A stretch of DNA of 57,115 nt from CAXMST01 sp032122625 (GTDB lineage Bacteria; Actinomycetota; Thermoleophilia; Solirubrobacterales; 70-9): NCBI GenBank assembly GCA_032122625.1, contig JAQBGG010000119.1, positions 1-57,115 of the forward strand, in the 5' to 3' direction. Below the pieces are notes generated by a model that saw only the letters and a program-made list of their open reading frames with translations, did no database searches and was not told the origin of the DNA. Both the position numbers and the translations under genes were made by a program. Positions 24,511 to 33,018 of the stretch are shown here, one piece after another; within the stretch, counting starts at the first letter, position 1, and every line of letters starts with the position of its first letter.

Positions 24511-24516
24511 AGGATA
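24511..24516 (-). promoter_or_regulatory. -10 hexamer TATCCT of the leaderless HD gene
   Basis: Read on the minus strand as TATCCT, 8 nt, then ATG at 24502. Confidence 0.5.
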
Positions 24517-24590
24517 ATCTGCCGGGGAGGGACCGGCGAGAGGGCGATGGCCGGTTGGGTATCTGAGACCAGATGAGCCACGGCGGTCTC

Positions 24591-24596
24591 TAGAGT
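24591..24596 (+). promoter_or_regulatory. -10-like hexamer TAGAGT upstream of the GH3 gene
   Basis: TAGAGT is followed by 9 nt and an ATC codon (24606) that could be the start of the GH3 gene. Its first three bases are also an in-frame TAG stop, so the gene must start downstream of this point. Confidence 0.42.
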
Positions 24597-24605
24597 CGGC
24601 GACCG

Positions 24606-25796
24606 ATCACGGCTCCGAGCGACATCGAGCGCCGGCGGGCCCGCCGGGCGGCCCAGCAGGCCAGGATCCGCCGGCGGCGGCTGACCGCCGCCGGCGTGGT
24701 CGTCCTGTCGGTGGCGATTGCGGTCGCCCTCACCCGGTCCGGAGGCGACGACCGACCCCCGGCCGAGCCGTCCCCGGCCGAGCCGTCCGCGGCCGAGGGC
24801 CTCGGGCTCGGCGGGCTTGCCGGACAGCGTCTGATCGCCGGTTGGGACGGCGCCTCACCGCCCCGCGGGCTGCGACTCCTGATCCGCTCCGGCGGCCTCG
24901 CCGGCGTGATCCTCTTCGACGACAACATCGCCTCCGGCCGGCGAGTGCGGAGGACAATCGAAGGGTTGCAGGCGATCAAGCGCCCCGACGGTCTCGGCGA
25001 CCCCCTGCTGGTGATGGTCGATCAGGAGGGCGGGCAGGTGAAGCGGCTACCGGGCCCACCGGAGGCATCGGCGGAGGTGATTGGCACCCGCGGGCAGAGC
25101 TATGCCCTCGAGCAGGGCGGCAAGACCGCGCGCAGCATCGGCGGGGTCGGCTTCAACGTCGACCTGGCGCCGGTCCTCGACATCGCCCGCCCCGGTAGCG
25201 CTATCGAACGCGAGGATCGTGCCTTCGGCGATCAATCAGGCCAGGTGATCGCGGCCGGGGTCAACGGTTTCGGCGCCGGCCTGCAGTCGCGGGGCGTCGC
25301 CGCGACCGCCAAGCACTTCCCGGGCCTGGGCGCCGCTGAGACCAACACCGACCTCGCCTCGCAGCGGATCACGCTCTCCAAGGACGAGCTGCGGAGCGCT
25401 GACGAGCAACCGTTCGAGGCGTTCAGCCGCCGGGGCGGCGAGCTGGTGATGCTCAGCCTTGCCACCTACCCCGCTTTCGCGGATCGCCCGGCTGCGTTCT
25501 CGAAGAAGATCGTCACCGGCGAGCTACGCGGGCGGCTCGGCTTCGAGGGCGTGACGATCACCGATGGGCTCGGCGCCGCCGCCGCAGAGGAGTTCGGCCC
25601 GCGCCGCGAGGTGGCCCTCGCCGCGATCGGGGCCGGCAACGATCTACTCCTCTACAGCGACTGGCGGGCGGCCCGGCGGACCGCGGCCCTGCTGCGCAAG
25701 CGCCTCCTGACGGGGCGCCTGAGCCGGGCCGACTTCGAGCCGTCGGTCGCACGGGTGCTCGGGCTGCGGGCCCGGTTGATCCCCGGCTCGGGATAG
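24606..25796 (+). CDS. GH3 family beta-N-acetylhexosaminidase-like protein, membrane-anchored, start uncertain
   Basis: A NagZ-like GH3 enzyme. The substrate loop KHFPGLG and the catalytic Asp of VTITDGLGA are present, and VMVDQEGGQVKRLPGP and GVGFNVDLAPVLD fit the family, which removes GlcNAc or muropeptide sugars. The NagZ dyad loop GDSH is replaced by ETNTD, so the His general acid is absent here. The N terminus is odd: a TAG closes the frame at 24591, and no ATG/GTG/TTG occurs before GTG 24696. Starting at 24696 leaves a helix without its basic flank (RRRARRAAQQARIRRRR), which suggests a non-ATG start near ATC 24606. Probably anchored outside the membrane. Confidence 0.78.
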   Translation: MTAPSDIERRRARRAAQQARIRRRRLTAAGVVVLSVAIAVALTRSGGDDRPPAEPSPAEPSAAEGLGLGGLAGQRLIAGWDGASPPRGLRLLIRSGGLAGVILFDDNIASGRRVRRTIEGLQAIKRPDGLGDPLLVMVDQEGGQVKRLPGPPEASAEVIGTRGQSYALEQGGKTARSIGGVGFNVDLAPVLDIARPGSAIEREDRAFGDQSGQVIAAGVNGFGAGLQSRGVAATAKHFPGLGAAETNTDLASQRITLSKDELRSADEQPFEAFSRRGGELVMLSLATYPAFADRPAAFSKKIVTGELRGRLGFEGVTITDGLGAAAAEEFGPRREVALAAIGAGNDLLLYSDWRAARRTAALLRKRLLTGRLSRADFEPSVARVLGLRARLIPGSG

Positions 25797-25799
25797 GAT
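25794..25799 (+). promoter_or_regulatory. -10 hexamer TAGGAT of the leaderless CoA-transferase gene
   Basis: TAGGAT, 7 nt, then GTG at 25807. It overlaps the stop codon of the preceding GH3 gene (TAG at 25794). Confidence 0.5.
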
Positions 25800-25806
25800 C
25801 GCTGCC

Positions 25807-27123
25807 GTGCCCGAACCCCTCACACCCCAGCAGGCAGCGAGCTGGATCGAGACCACCGATACCGTCGGCATGCCGCTCGGTCCAGGTCAGCCGCCGGCCT
25901 TGCTGGCGGCGCTCGGCGAGCGCGAAGACTGGGCGGATCTGCGCGTCTACGGAGCCCTGCTCTCGGTCGGCACAGCCCTCTTCAACCACCCGAAGGTCCA
26001 CTACCTCTCCGGCTTCTACGGCCCGATCGAGCGGATGCTGCGTGACAGTGGCGCCAACATCAGCTTCGTGCCCGCGGACTTCCGCCGCTTCGCTCCCCTG
26101 ATCGAGGAGCAGGCGCCCCGGGTGATGATCACCGCTGCCTCCCCCCCTGACGGGGAGGGCCACTGCTCGCTCTCCCTGCACGCCGGAGCCTCGATCACCG
26201 AATTGCACCGCGCCGCCGCCGATCGCGACCGACTGCTGGTCGTCGAGATCTCGCCGAACTACCCCCGGACCCGCGGCCTGCCCCCTGAGCACCCGCACCG
26301 CCTGCACATCGATGAGATCGACCTGCTGGTCGAGAGCGACGCCTCCCCGCTGCCACTCGCCGACCCGGAGCCGAGCGAGATCGATCGCGCGATCGCCGGC
26401 AACGCCGTGGCATACGTGCCCAACGGCGCCACGCTGCAGACCGGGATCGGCGCCATCCCCTCGACGATCGCCGCGATCCTCGCCGAGGGCGACGGCGGCG
26501 ACTACGGCATCCACTCCGAGATGTTCACCACCGGCCTGATGCGCCTCCACCAGGCCGGCAAGGTGACCAACGCCAAGGGCCAGTTCGACGGCGTCTCGGT
26601 CGCCACGTTCGCCGCCGGGACCGAGGAGCTCTACGAGTGGCTCAACGACAACCAGGACGTAGCTTTCCTGCCGGTCGAGATCGTCAACTCCCCCGCCTAC
26701 ATCCGCGCCAACCGGCGGATGGTGACGATCAACGGGGCGATCGAGATCGACATACACGGCCAGGTCGTCGCCGACACGATCGGCGGTCGCCAGCACTCGG
26801 GAATCGGCGGTCACGAAGACTTCGTCACTGGGCCGGCGCTCGACCTCGAGGACCGCTCGTTGCTCTGCCTCCCCTCCACCGCCACCGTCGGCGGCGAGCT
26901 GCGCTCCAGGGTGGTGCCCTGGTTCGAGGCCGGTGCCGTGATCACCACACCTCGCCATCAGGTGGATGCCGTCGTCACCGAGCACGGCGTCGCCGAGTTG
27001 CAGGGCAAGACGATTCACCAGCGCGGCGTCGAGCTCGCCCGGATCGCTCATCCGGACTTCCGCGAAGCGCTGCTCGAAGCCGCCGACCGGGCATCCGGCG
27101 GCAACGCCCCCAACGCCGGCTGA
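25807..27123 (+). CDS. Acetyl-CoA hydrolase/4-hydroxybutyrate CoA-transferase family protein
   Basis: A 438-residue CoA-transferase. The two GXGG-type lobes are visible: YVPNGATLQTGIGAIPSTIA in the second half with the catalytic Glu in GIHSEMFTTGLM near residue 240. Upstream lies VMITAASPPDGEGHCSLSLH, and HGQVVADTIGGRQHSGIGG, then EDFVTGPA, is conserved. Catalysis passes through a glutamyl-CoA. The physiological acyl group cannot be told; acetyl, butyryl or 4-hydroxybutyryl are all possible. GTG 25807 is leaderless. The next gene follows by 82 bp. Confidence 0.88.
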   Translation: MPEPLTPQQAASWIETTDTVGMPLGPGQPPALLAALGEREDWADLRVYGALLSVGTALFNHPKVHYLSGFYGPIERMLRDSGANISFVPADFRRFAPLIEEQAPRVMITAASPPDGEGHCSLSLHAGASITELHRAAADRDRLLVVEISPNYPRTRGLPPEHPHRLHIDEIDLLVESDASPLPLADPEPSEIDRAIAGNAVAYVPNGATLQTGIGAIPSTIAAILAEGDGGDYGIHSEMFTTGLMRLHQAGKVTNAKGQFDGVSVATFAAGTEELYEWLNDNQDVAFLPVEIVNSPAYIRANRRMVTINGAIEIDIHGQVVADTIGGRQHSGIGGHEDFVTGPALDLEDRSLLCLPSTATVGGELRSRVVPWFEAGAVITTPRHQVDAVVTEHGVAELQGKTIHQRGVELARIAHPDFREALLEAADRASGGNAPNAG

Positions 27124-27205
27124 GCCGGCCGCCCCCCGGGAAAACGTGTGATCGTGGTTGCGGCCGGGGATTGAAGCTGTCGAGTAGTGTCCCGGCCGAT
27201 CGAGG

Positions 27206-27640
27206 ATGGGAACCGTCGAGCCCACAGCCGAGCAGATGCAGGCGCTTGCCGCAGGCGAGATGGACACGCCGCTGGTGATGATCAACCTGCTGCGCTTCCG
27301 CGAACAGGCCGCCTACCCGGACGACTTCGAGGCCGAGGCCTGCAGCGGCGAGCAGGCCTACGGACGCTACGCGGAGGGCGCCCTGAAGGCGGTCGGCAAG
27401 GTCGGTGGCAGACCAATCTGGGGCGCCGACGTGAGCCAGCTCGTGATCGGCCCTGCCGATGAGGCATGGGATCAGGCGTTCCTCGTCTACTACCCGAGCA
27501 TCGCGAACTTCATCGAGATGCAACGCGATCCTGCTTACCAGGCGATCCTCCCCCACCGGATGGCGTCGCTGTCGGATTCACGGCTGATCCGCTGCGCCGC
27601 GCCTGACGAGGCGCCGGAGATGTTCGGCGCCCCGCGCTAA
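27206..27640 (+). CDS. DUF1330 family protein
   Basis: A 144-residue protein with the DUF1330 dimeric alpha-beta barrel: VMINLLRFREQAAY, a Lys/Gly segment (LKAVGKVGGRPIWGADV), then LVYYPSIANFIEMQ, then RDPAYQAIL, the family's most typical sequence. No enzyme activity is established for the family. ATG 27206 has GATCGAGG before it. It is on the same strand as the CoA transferase and convergent with the SDR gene. Confidence 0.85.
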   Translation: MGTVEPTAEQMQALAAGEMDTPLVMINLLRFREQAAYPDDFEAEACSGEQAYGRYAEGALKAVGKVGGRPIWGADVSQLVIGPADEAWDQAFLVYYPSIANFIEMQRDPAYQAILPHRMASLSDSRLIRCAAPDEAPEMFGAPR

Positions 27641-27664
27641 TCGCCGGGGTCCCGGAGACGAAGC

Positions 27665-28552
27665 TCAGCCCGCCGTCTTCTCCAGCTCGTTGATCTCCGC
27701 TGTGCGGGCGCTCGTCGCACGGCCCATCGCCGCGACCTCCGCATCCATCTTCGGGACGATCTCAGGCGCATCGCGGGCGATCAGCCGCTCGCCGAACCGG
27801 CTGTTGATCAGGTTGCGGACCCAGAACAGCATCCTGGCGCTCTTCGGGATGAAGATCCGGTCCTGGCGGGACTCGACCCCGTCGACGATCAGCCGCGCGC
27901 ACTCGTCAACCGAGGTCGTCGCCTTCGCCGGCCAGGGCAGCTTTGAGCGGATCTCGCGAAAGCTCTCGAGGTCTGCACTGGCCTCACGAACGAGGTCGGT
28001 GTCGATCCAGGAGGGATGGATGCTCGCCGCGCATACGCCGCGCCAGCCGACCTCGGCCCGCAAGGCCCGCGTGAACAACTCGACGCCGGCCTTCGAAGCA
28101 CTGTAGGAGGCCGCCCCCGGCAGCGGCGCGTAGGAGGCGATCGAGCCGATGATCCCGATCCAGCCACGGCGCTCGAGCACATGCGGCAGGGTCAGGTGCA
28201 CCGTCCGGTAGACGCCGTTGAGGTTGATCTCGATCGTTCTCAGGAACGCCTCGGGGTCGCCCTTCTCGACGCTCCCGTAGGAGGCGATGCCGGCGTTGGC
28301 GAGGACCATGTCGATGCCGCCCAGCTCGGCGACCGTGGTCTCGACCGCGGCACGCATCGAATCGATCTCGGTGACGTCGGCCTCGACCTGGATGTGGCCC
28401 TCGCCGAGCTCGGCGGCTCGCGCCTCCAGTTCGTCGGGCTCGATCCCGGTCAGCGCGATCCGCGCGCCGCGGTTCGCGGCCTCGGCCGCGACTGCCGCAC
28501 CGATGCCGCGGGCGGCGCCGGTGATGAAGAAGACCTTGCCGTCGAGACTCAT
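27665..28552 (-). CDS. Short-chain dehydrogenase/reductase (classical)
   Basis: A 295-residue SDR: cofactor motif TGAARGIG near residue 12, NAG in LANAGIAS, catalytic Ser in GSIAS and YSASK (YxxxK). The C-terminal 55 residues extend past the usual end (IPKSARMLFWVRNLINSRFG, then a Ser/Thr-poor helix) and may contact the membrane. The ATG at 28552 follows a TACGAT hexamer by 7 nt, so it is leaderless with its own promoter although it lies downstream of the monooxygenase operon. Substrate not known. Confidence 0.88.
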   Translation of the reverse strand: MSLDGKVFFITGAARGIGAAVAAEAANRGARIALTGIEPDELEARAAELGEGHIQVEADVTEIDSMRAAVETTVAELGGIDMVLANAGIASYGSVEKGDPEAFLRTIEINLNGVYRTVHLTLPHVLERRGWIGIIGSIASYAPLPGAASYSASKAGVELFTRALRAEVGWRGVCAASIHPSWIDTDLVREASADLESFREIRSKLPWPAKATTSVDECARLIVDGVESRQDRIFIPKSARMLFWVRNLINSRFGERLIARDAPEIVPKMDAEVAAMGRATSARTAEINELEKTAG

Positions 28553-28559
28553 CGTCTCA

Positions 28560-28565
28560 ATCGTA
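28560..28565 (-). promoter_or_regulatory. -10 hexamer TACGAT of the leaderless SDR gene
   Basis: Minus-strand TACGAT, 7 nt, then ATG at 28552. It lies within the 19-bp gap before the SDR gene. Confidence 0.5.
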
Positions 28566-28571
28566 TTGCTC

Positions 28572-29153
28572 CTAAAAAGCCCGGCGCACCCGGGGCCCGA
28601 GAATAGCGAGCAGCAGCAACAACCCGGCGATAATCCCGTACCGGCTCGTGACCTGGTCGCCGAGGTTCGACAGGCGGTCGCCAACCGCTCCGATCGGACT
28701 CTCGCCGAGGGCCACCTGGCCGAGCTTGGCGGCGGAGGGAGAGGCCGACACCTTGATTTCGTACTGACCGCTTCCGGGAGGATCGACCCGGGCGATCGGG
28801 CGCAGCACCTCGCCGGCCTCCGTGCTCTCGCTGCCGCCGTAGGAGTTGACCGTGATCGGCTCCCTGGTCTCGGGATCGACGACCACGATCCGCAGGTCGG
28901 GCGGCGGCGGAGTGGCGGCCGCGCCGTCGGCGGGCTCGGCCTGGACATAGGAGATCTCGACCTCGGCGGCCGGAAGCTCGACCAACGTGTTGGACGGCAC
29001 GGCCAGGCGCCCGTAGAGGTCCGGGTCACCGGAGGTGGCGCTCAACGCCGCATAGATCAGCACCCCCGCGGCGGCGAGCGCAAGCAGGACGGAGATCTGG
29101 ATCCCCCCGTTCTCGGCGGCAAGGCGCCGAGGCAGATGGCTCATCCAACTCAC
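28572..29153 (-). CDS. Two-helix membrane protein coupled to the monooxygenase
   Basis: A 193-residue protein with a helix near each end: QISVLLALAAAGVLIYAAL after 20 residues, and YGIIAGLLLLLAILGPRV at the C terminus. Between them lies a soluble domain of about 130 residues, probably outside the membrane, with a beta-rich stretch (ELPAAEVEISYVQAEPADG, then PDLRIVVVDPETREPITV). The start (GTG 29153) overlaps the monooxygenase stop as GTGA, a classic coupling. Function not recognised; it may anchor or sense alongside the monooxygenase. Confidence 0.66.
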   Translation of the reverse strand: MSWMSHLPRRLAAENGGIQISVLLALAAAGVLIYAALSATSGDPDLYGRLAVPSNTLVELPAAEVEISYVQAEPADGAAATPPPPDLRIVVVDPETREPITVNSYGGSESTEAGEVLRPIARVDPPGSGQYEIKVSASPSAAKLGQVALGESPIGAVGDRLSNLGDQVTSRYGIIAGLLLLLAILGPRVRRAF

Positions 29154-30733
29154 CGCCCAATCGTGGCAGGGAGGGCGGCCGGATCGGACGGCCGAGGGGG
29201 CTCGTTGCCGCCTTCAGGCATCGTCTGGCTCGGCGTCGCCCGGTAGGCCGCGAGATCGAAGCGGGCGAGCTCGAGCCGAAAGCGGACGGTCGACATCGGC
29301 CACAGCACATGCACCCTCCCCTCTTCGTTCATGTACCAGGACTGACAGCCGGAGGTCCAGACCGTGTCGGTGAACTTCGACTGCAGCCGGTCGTTGAAGC
29401 GGCGCTGCTCCTCGGCGCGGACCTCGACTGACTGCAGGCGGCGCTCGCTCATCTGCCGCAAGGCATCAAGCACGTAGCTGATCTGTGATTCGATCATGAA
29501 CAGCACCGAGTTGTGGCCGAGTCCGACGTTGGGCCCGACGAGCATGAACATATTCGGGAATCCGGTCGTCGTCGTGCCCTTGTAGCCCTCGGGAGTCCCA
29601 CCCCAGGCGTCGTTGAGCAGCACCCCGTCCCGCCCGTGGATCACGCGCCCGAAGGGCCAATCGACGACCTCGAAGCCGGTTCCGAAGATGATCGTGTCGA
29701 CCTCACGCTCGGACCCGTCCGCCGTGCGGATCGAGCCCGCGGTGATCTCGCTGATCGCCTCGGTGATCAACTCCGAGTTCTCGGCCTGTAGGGCCGGGTA
29801 GTAGGTCGAGGAGCCGAGGATCCGCTTGCAGCCCATCGTGTAGTCGGGCGTCAGCCGAGCCCGCAACTTCGGGTCCGGGACCTGCTTGCGGAGGTGGCGC
29901 AGGGCGATCCGCTCGATCAGGGGGAAGGTCCTTGGTTCGACGAAGAACGGAAAGCCGCGTGACTCCAGCAGCCAGTAGTGGAGGGCCCGCTGGATCCGCT
30001 GGATCACCGGAAAGTGGCGATAGATCCACTTCTCGGCCGCGCTCACCCGGCGGTCGTAGCGCGGCATGATCCACGGAGCGGTCCGCTGGAAGACGCTGAG
30101 CCTCTCGACCCTGGGCTGGATCTCGGGCACCACCTGAACGCCGGAGGCACCGGTTCCGATCATCGCCACCCGCTCGCCCTCCAGCCGGTGATCGGCGTCC
30201 CAGTTCGCGGTGTGGAAGACCTTGCCCTCGAAGCTCCCGAGCCCGGGGAGGTCGGGGATCGAGGGCTCGGTCAGCGGGCCGGTGCCGGTGATCAGCACCC
30301 TGCTCGTAAACAGCCCGGCGTTGGTCCGCACCAGCCAGCGGCGGGCCGAATCGTCCCAGCGAGCACTCTGCATTTCGTGACCGAGGCGCAGATAGGGGCG
30401 GACGCCGAAGCGATCCACGGTTGCTCGCATGTGGTCCCAGATTTCCTGCTGGCGAGGGTAGGCCGTCGACCAGTCCGGATTCTGTGCGAAGGAGAGCGAG
30501 TAGACGCGCGAGGGGATGTCGCAGGCGCAGCCCGGGTAGGTGTTCTCCCGCCACGTCCCGCCGACGTCGTCGGCCCGCTCGAGCATGAGGAAATCGGTCA
30601 ATCCCTCAGCGAGCATCCGGATCGCGATTCCGATCCCGCTGAAACCGGCGCCGACGATCAGCACATCGGGCGAGGCAACCGGCCGCTCAACCTGGTCGGT
30701 TTCCTCGGCCGGGGTTGGCTGCGGAGTCGCCAT
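29150..30733 (-). CDS. Flavin-containing (Baeyer-Villiger type) monooxygenase
   Basis: A 527-residue FAD/NADPH monooxygenase. FAD motif VLIVGAGFSGIGIAIRM near residue 25; NADPH motif MIGTGASGVQVVP near 190; the Baeyer-Villiger fingerprint FEGKVFHTANWD (FxGxxxHxxxW). DADHRLEGERVAMIG and MGCKRILGSSTYYPAL also match. Such enzymes insert oxygen into ketones to give esters or lactones. ATG 30733 has TACCGT and 7 nt upstream, so leaderless. The following two-helix protein is coupled, and an SDR comes next, which together suggest ketone or alcohol degradation. Confidence 0.92.
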   Translation of the reverse strand: MATPQPTPAEETDQVERPVASPDVLIVGAGFSGIGIAIRMLAEGLTDFLMLERADDVGGTWRENTYPGCACDIPSRVYSLSFAQNPDWSTAYPRQQEIWDHMRATVDRFGVRPYLRLGHEMQSARWDDSARRWLVRTNAGLFTSRVLITGTGPLTEPSIPDLPGLGSFEGKVFHTANWDADHRLEGERVAMIGTGASGVQVVPEIQPRVERLSVFQRTAPWIMPRYDRRVSAAEKWIYRHFPVIQRIQRALHYWLLESRGFPFFVEPRTFPLIERIALRHLRKQVPDPKLRARLTPDYTMGCKRILGSSTYYPALQAENSELITEAISEITAGSIRTADGSEREVDTIIFGTGFEVVDWPFGRVIHGRDGVLLNDAWGGTPEGYKGTTTTGFPNMFMLVGPNVGLGHNSVLFMIESQISYVLDALRQMSERRLQSVEVRAEEQRRFNDRLQSKFTDTVWTSGCQSWYMNEEGRVHVLWPMSTVRFRLELARFDLAAYRATPSQTMPEGGNEPPRPSDPAALPATIGR

Positions 30734-30740
30734 TGGCCGA

Positions 30741-30746
30741 ACGGTA
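30741..30746 (-). promoter_or_regulatory. -10 hexamer TACCGT of the leaderless monooxygenase gene
   Basis: Minus-strand TACCGT, 7 nt, then ATG at 30733. It lies in the 64-bp gap after the sigma-factor gene. Confidence 0.55.
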
Positions 30747-30797
30747 GGTGATCGGCAGTCCGTACCCCCCGCCGACGTGGCCGCCGTCAGGCGACCG

Positions 30798-32231
30798 CTA
30801 GGGGCCGAACTCCTTGGCGACCTCGCCGCCGGAGGCGCCTCCTCCTGAGCCGCTGGGGGAACCGGCGGGCGGCGATGAGCTGCCGGCAGCCGCCGCCGGC
30901 AGGCCGAACTCCTGCTGCTCCGCCCCGGCGGTCGGAGCCACCGAGTCCGCCGGCGCACCCTCAGGAGCAGTCGTCGGCGCTGCCGTCTCGACCACGTCGG
31001 GCTGTTCGGTCTTCGATCCGCCGGCCCCGTGCCCCGGATCGCCGGTGGGAGCCTGCGGCACGACCACCTGGATCGCGTCCACTGAGACGCTGGGGACGAG
31101 GGGTGCGGGCTTCCTCGCAGGCTTGCTCGCCTCGCCCCCGCGAGTGTGGCTGCCGCCGGCGCCGATGCCGAGCTCGACGCCGGGGATGACGCCGGCAGCG
31201 ACGCAGGCCGTCGCCGCGACGCCAGCTCCCAGGCAGGCGACCGCTGCCTTGCCCGCGGCTCCGAGGCCGCCGAGCTTGGCGAGCGCGCCAACTCCCGCCG
31301 CGCCGGCACCTCGGGAGCCGCCGGCGGCCGCGATCGCGCTCGCTGTCTCGGCCGCGGTCTGCTCACCGCCGCCCGCGGCGCCCTGGGCCGCGTCGCGCCC
31401 GCGATCGAAGACGGCGAGCGCCCGCTCGGAGATCGAGAGCCTCTGCTCGCCGACGGTGCCGATCATCGATGTCGAGGCGATCGCGCCACCGAACTCGTGC
31501 AGGTGGCCCTGTAGGCGAGCGACGAGATCGGTGCATTGGCGGCAGTGTCCGATGTGGGTGAGTGCCTGCCGCCGGACCTCCTCGCTTGCGGTGCCGGCGA
31601 CGTAGTCGCGCAAGATCGGCTCGCGCGAGTCACACCAATCGCCGCTCTCGACCTGTCGCAGGCGCTCGATCATCTGCTCGATCCCGCGGGTTATCTCCTT
31701 GCGGTAGGCGCGGGCCGAGAGGTTGCTGACCAATACGCAGATCTCCTTTGGCTCCAGACCCCAGCCGTAGCGCAGCAGCATCACCGCCCGGCGCCGCGGC
31801 GGCAGGCTGGCGAGCAGGTCGCGGGTGACCGAGCCCTTCTCGGCCGCGACCGCGCGCTCCTCCGGCGAAGGTTGGTGGCTGTCGGAGACGGTCTCGGCAT
31901 GCCTCTGCTCGAGCGCGCTGGTCGGCTTGCGAGAGCGCCGGCGCATCTCCTTGCTGGCGTGGTTGGCGACCGCTCGCAGCAGGTAGCTGCGGAGCTCGTC
32001 GTCGTCCATCCGCCGCTCGCGACCGCGCAGCGCCGCCAGGGTCGAGGCCCAGGCGTTGGCGTAGACGTCCTCGACCTCCTCGGCCGTGAGCGCCCTGCCG
32101 TAGGCGCGGGCGATCATCACCCGGGCGGGCTTTCGCAGATCCTCGAAGAGCACCGAGCAGCGCTGATCCCAGCTTGCCCCGGCTGGGGCTCGCCGGTATC
32201 CGAGCCGAGTTGGCGCGCTGGCCTTCTCCAT
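30798..32231 (-). CDS. ECF-like sigma factor fused to a zinc-finger and membrane segment
   Basis: A 477-residue protein. Residues of about 20-190 are a sigma-70-like ECF pair: region 2 (VEDVYANAWASTLAALRGR) and region 4 (LASLPPRRRAVMLLRYGWG and the helix after it). Then HIGHCRQC (H-x3-C-x2-C) is the zinc-binding anti-sigma signature, normally found in a separate protein. Ala/Gly-rich sequence follows, with a hydrophobic run AAVACLGAGVAATACVAAGVI, then a Pro/Ala/Ser-rich tail that would be outside the membrane. A single protein with sigma, anti-sigma-type finger and membrane span may be held at the membrane until released. ATG 32231 was chosen by coding content. Confidence 0.8.
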   Translation of the reverse strand: MEKASAPTRLGYRRAPAGASWDQRCSVLFEDLRKPARVMIARAYGRALTAEEVEDVYANAWASTLAALRGRERRMDDDELRSYLLRAVANHASKEMRRRSRKPTSALEQRHAETVSDSHQPSPEERAVAAEKGSVTRDLLASLPPRRRAVMLLRYGWGLEPKEICVLVSNLSARAYRKEITRGIEQMIERLRQVESGDWCDSREPILRDYVAGTASEEVRRQALTHIGHCRQCTDLVARLQGHLHEFGGAIASTSMIGTVGEQRLSISERALAVFDRGRDAAQGAAGGGEQTAAETASAIAAAGGSRGAGAAGVGALAKLGGLGAAGKAAVACLGAGVAATACVAAGVIPGVELGIGAGGSHTRGGEASKPARKPAPLVPSVSVDAIQVVVPQAPTGDPGHGAGGSKTEQPDVVETAAPTTAPEGAPADSVAPTAGAEQQEFGLPAAAAGSSSPPAGSPSGSGGGASGGEVAKEFGP

Positions 32232-32376
32232 GCTTGCTATCTGCTCACCTCGCGATCCACAACCCCGGACAGGCATCCGGCGCCCCCCGGTGCCCGGAAC
32301 GTATCCGCGCCGGGGGGGTCAGCGCTCCAGCCCCCCTACGTATCACCGCAAATAGCGGCTTCTTCGCCCGCAGCGC

Positions 32377-33018
32377 TCAGCGCCGGCGCACAACCTCGCG
32401 GATCGCCTTGCGCCGGCGGCGGACCATCACCCGCGCTCGCTTGAGCCCGATCTCGCGCTGATTGAGCTCGACCGAGATCGCGAGCTCGGCACTGGCGATC
32501 AGGAGGTAGATGAAGGTCACGGCAAAGGAGGCGAGGAACCAGGCGAGGTTGCCCAACAGCGTGTCGATCAACGTCGCCGCCCCGAAGGCCAAGCCGACGG
32601 CGGCGATGTGCAGGCCGGCGGCGAACAGCGGGTGCCGGGAATCGGGATGGATCGGCGCGATCGTCGGCTCCTCGATCGGCCCCGGCCGCCGCTGGCTCAT
32701 CGAGGCAAGGACCCCGAAAGCGAGCGTCGCGCCGACGACGAAGGCGAACGCCTCGAGGCCGCTCGGCAGTCCGCGCAGGCTGATCAGGTAGGCGCCCGAG
32801 GCCCAGACCGTGACCGTGTAGCCGTAGGGGATGACGGCCGACCGCAGGGTCTTGTCGAGAGTCCCGGCATAGCGCGCCGCCGCGGCGCGAAGCACGCCCC
32901 CATCCGTCAGCCTCGGTTGCGGCTCACTCCCCGATGTCTCCCCGGGCTCCACCGCATCCGAGTCTATCCGCCCGGGAGCGATCTCCTGGATCATTGATCT
33001 AGGATCGGGGCATGGCAA
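32377..33018 (-). CDS. Multi-helix membrane protein
   Basis: A 213-residue membrane protein with a charged N terminus and four hydrophobic segments (YTVTVWASGAYLISL, EAFAFVVGATLAFGVLASM, LFAAGLHIAAVGLAFGAATL and LAWFLASFAVTFIYLLIASA). The C terminus is very basic (RARVMVRRRRKAIREVVRRR). No family recognised. Start could be ATG 33018 or the inner ATG 32994; the outer one overlaps the divergent MBL gene start, so the inner one may be the true start. Confidence 0.62.
   Translation of the reverse strand: MPCPDPRSMIQEIAPGRIDSDAVEPGETSGSEPQPRLTDGGVLRAAAARYAGTLDKTLRSAVIPYGYTVTVWASGAYLISLRGLPSGLEAFAFVVGATLAFGVLASMSQRRPGPIEEPTIAPIHPDSRHPLFAAGLHIAAVGLAFGAATLIDTLLGNLAWFLASFAVTFIYLLIASAELAISVELNQREIGLKRARVMVRRRRKAIREVVRRR
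33000..33005 (+). promoter_or_regulatory. -10 hexamer TAGGAT of the leaderless MBL gene
   Basis: TAGGAT, 6 nt, then ATG at 33012. It lies within the overlap with the divergent membrane-protein gene. Confidence 0.5.

Noticed and set aside
25558..27285. Long minus-strand frame opposite the CoA transferase gene
   Set aside because: No recognisable motif, and codon pattern is that of a shadow of the plus-strand gene.
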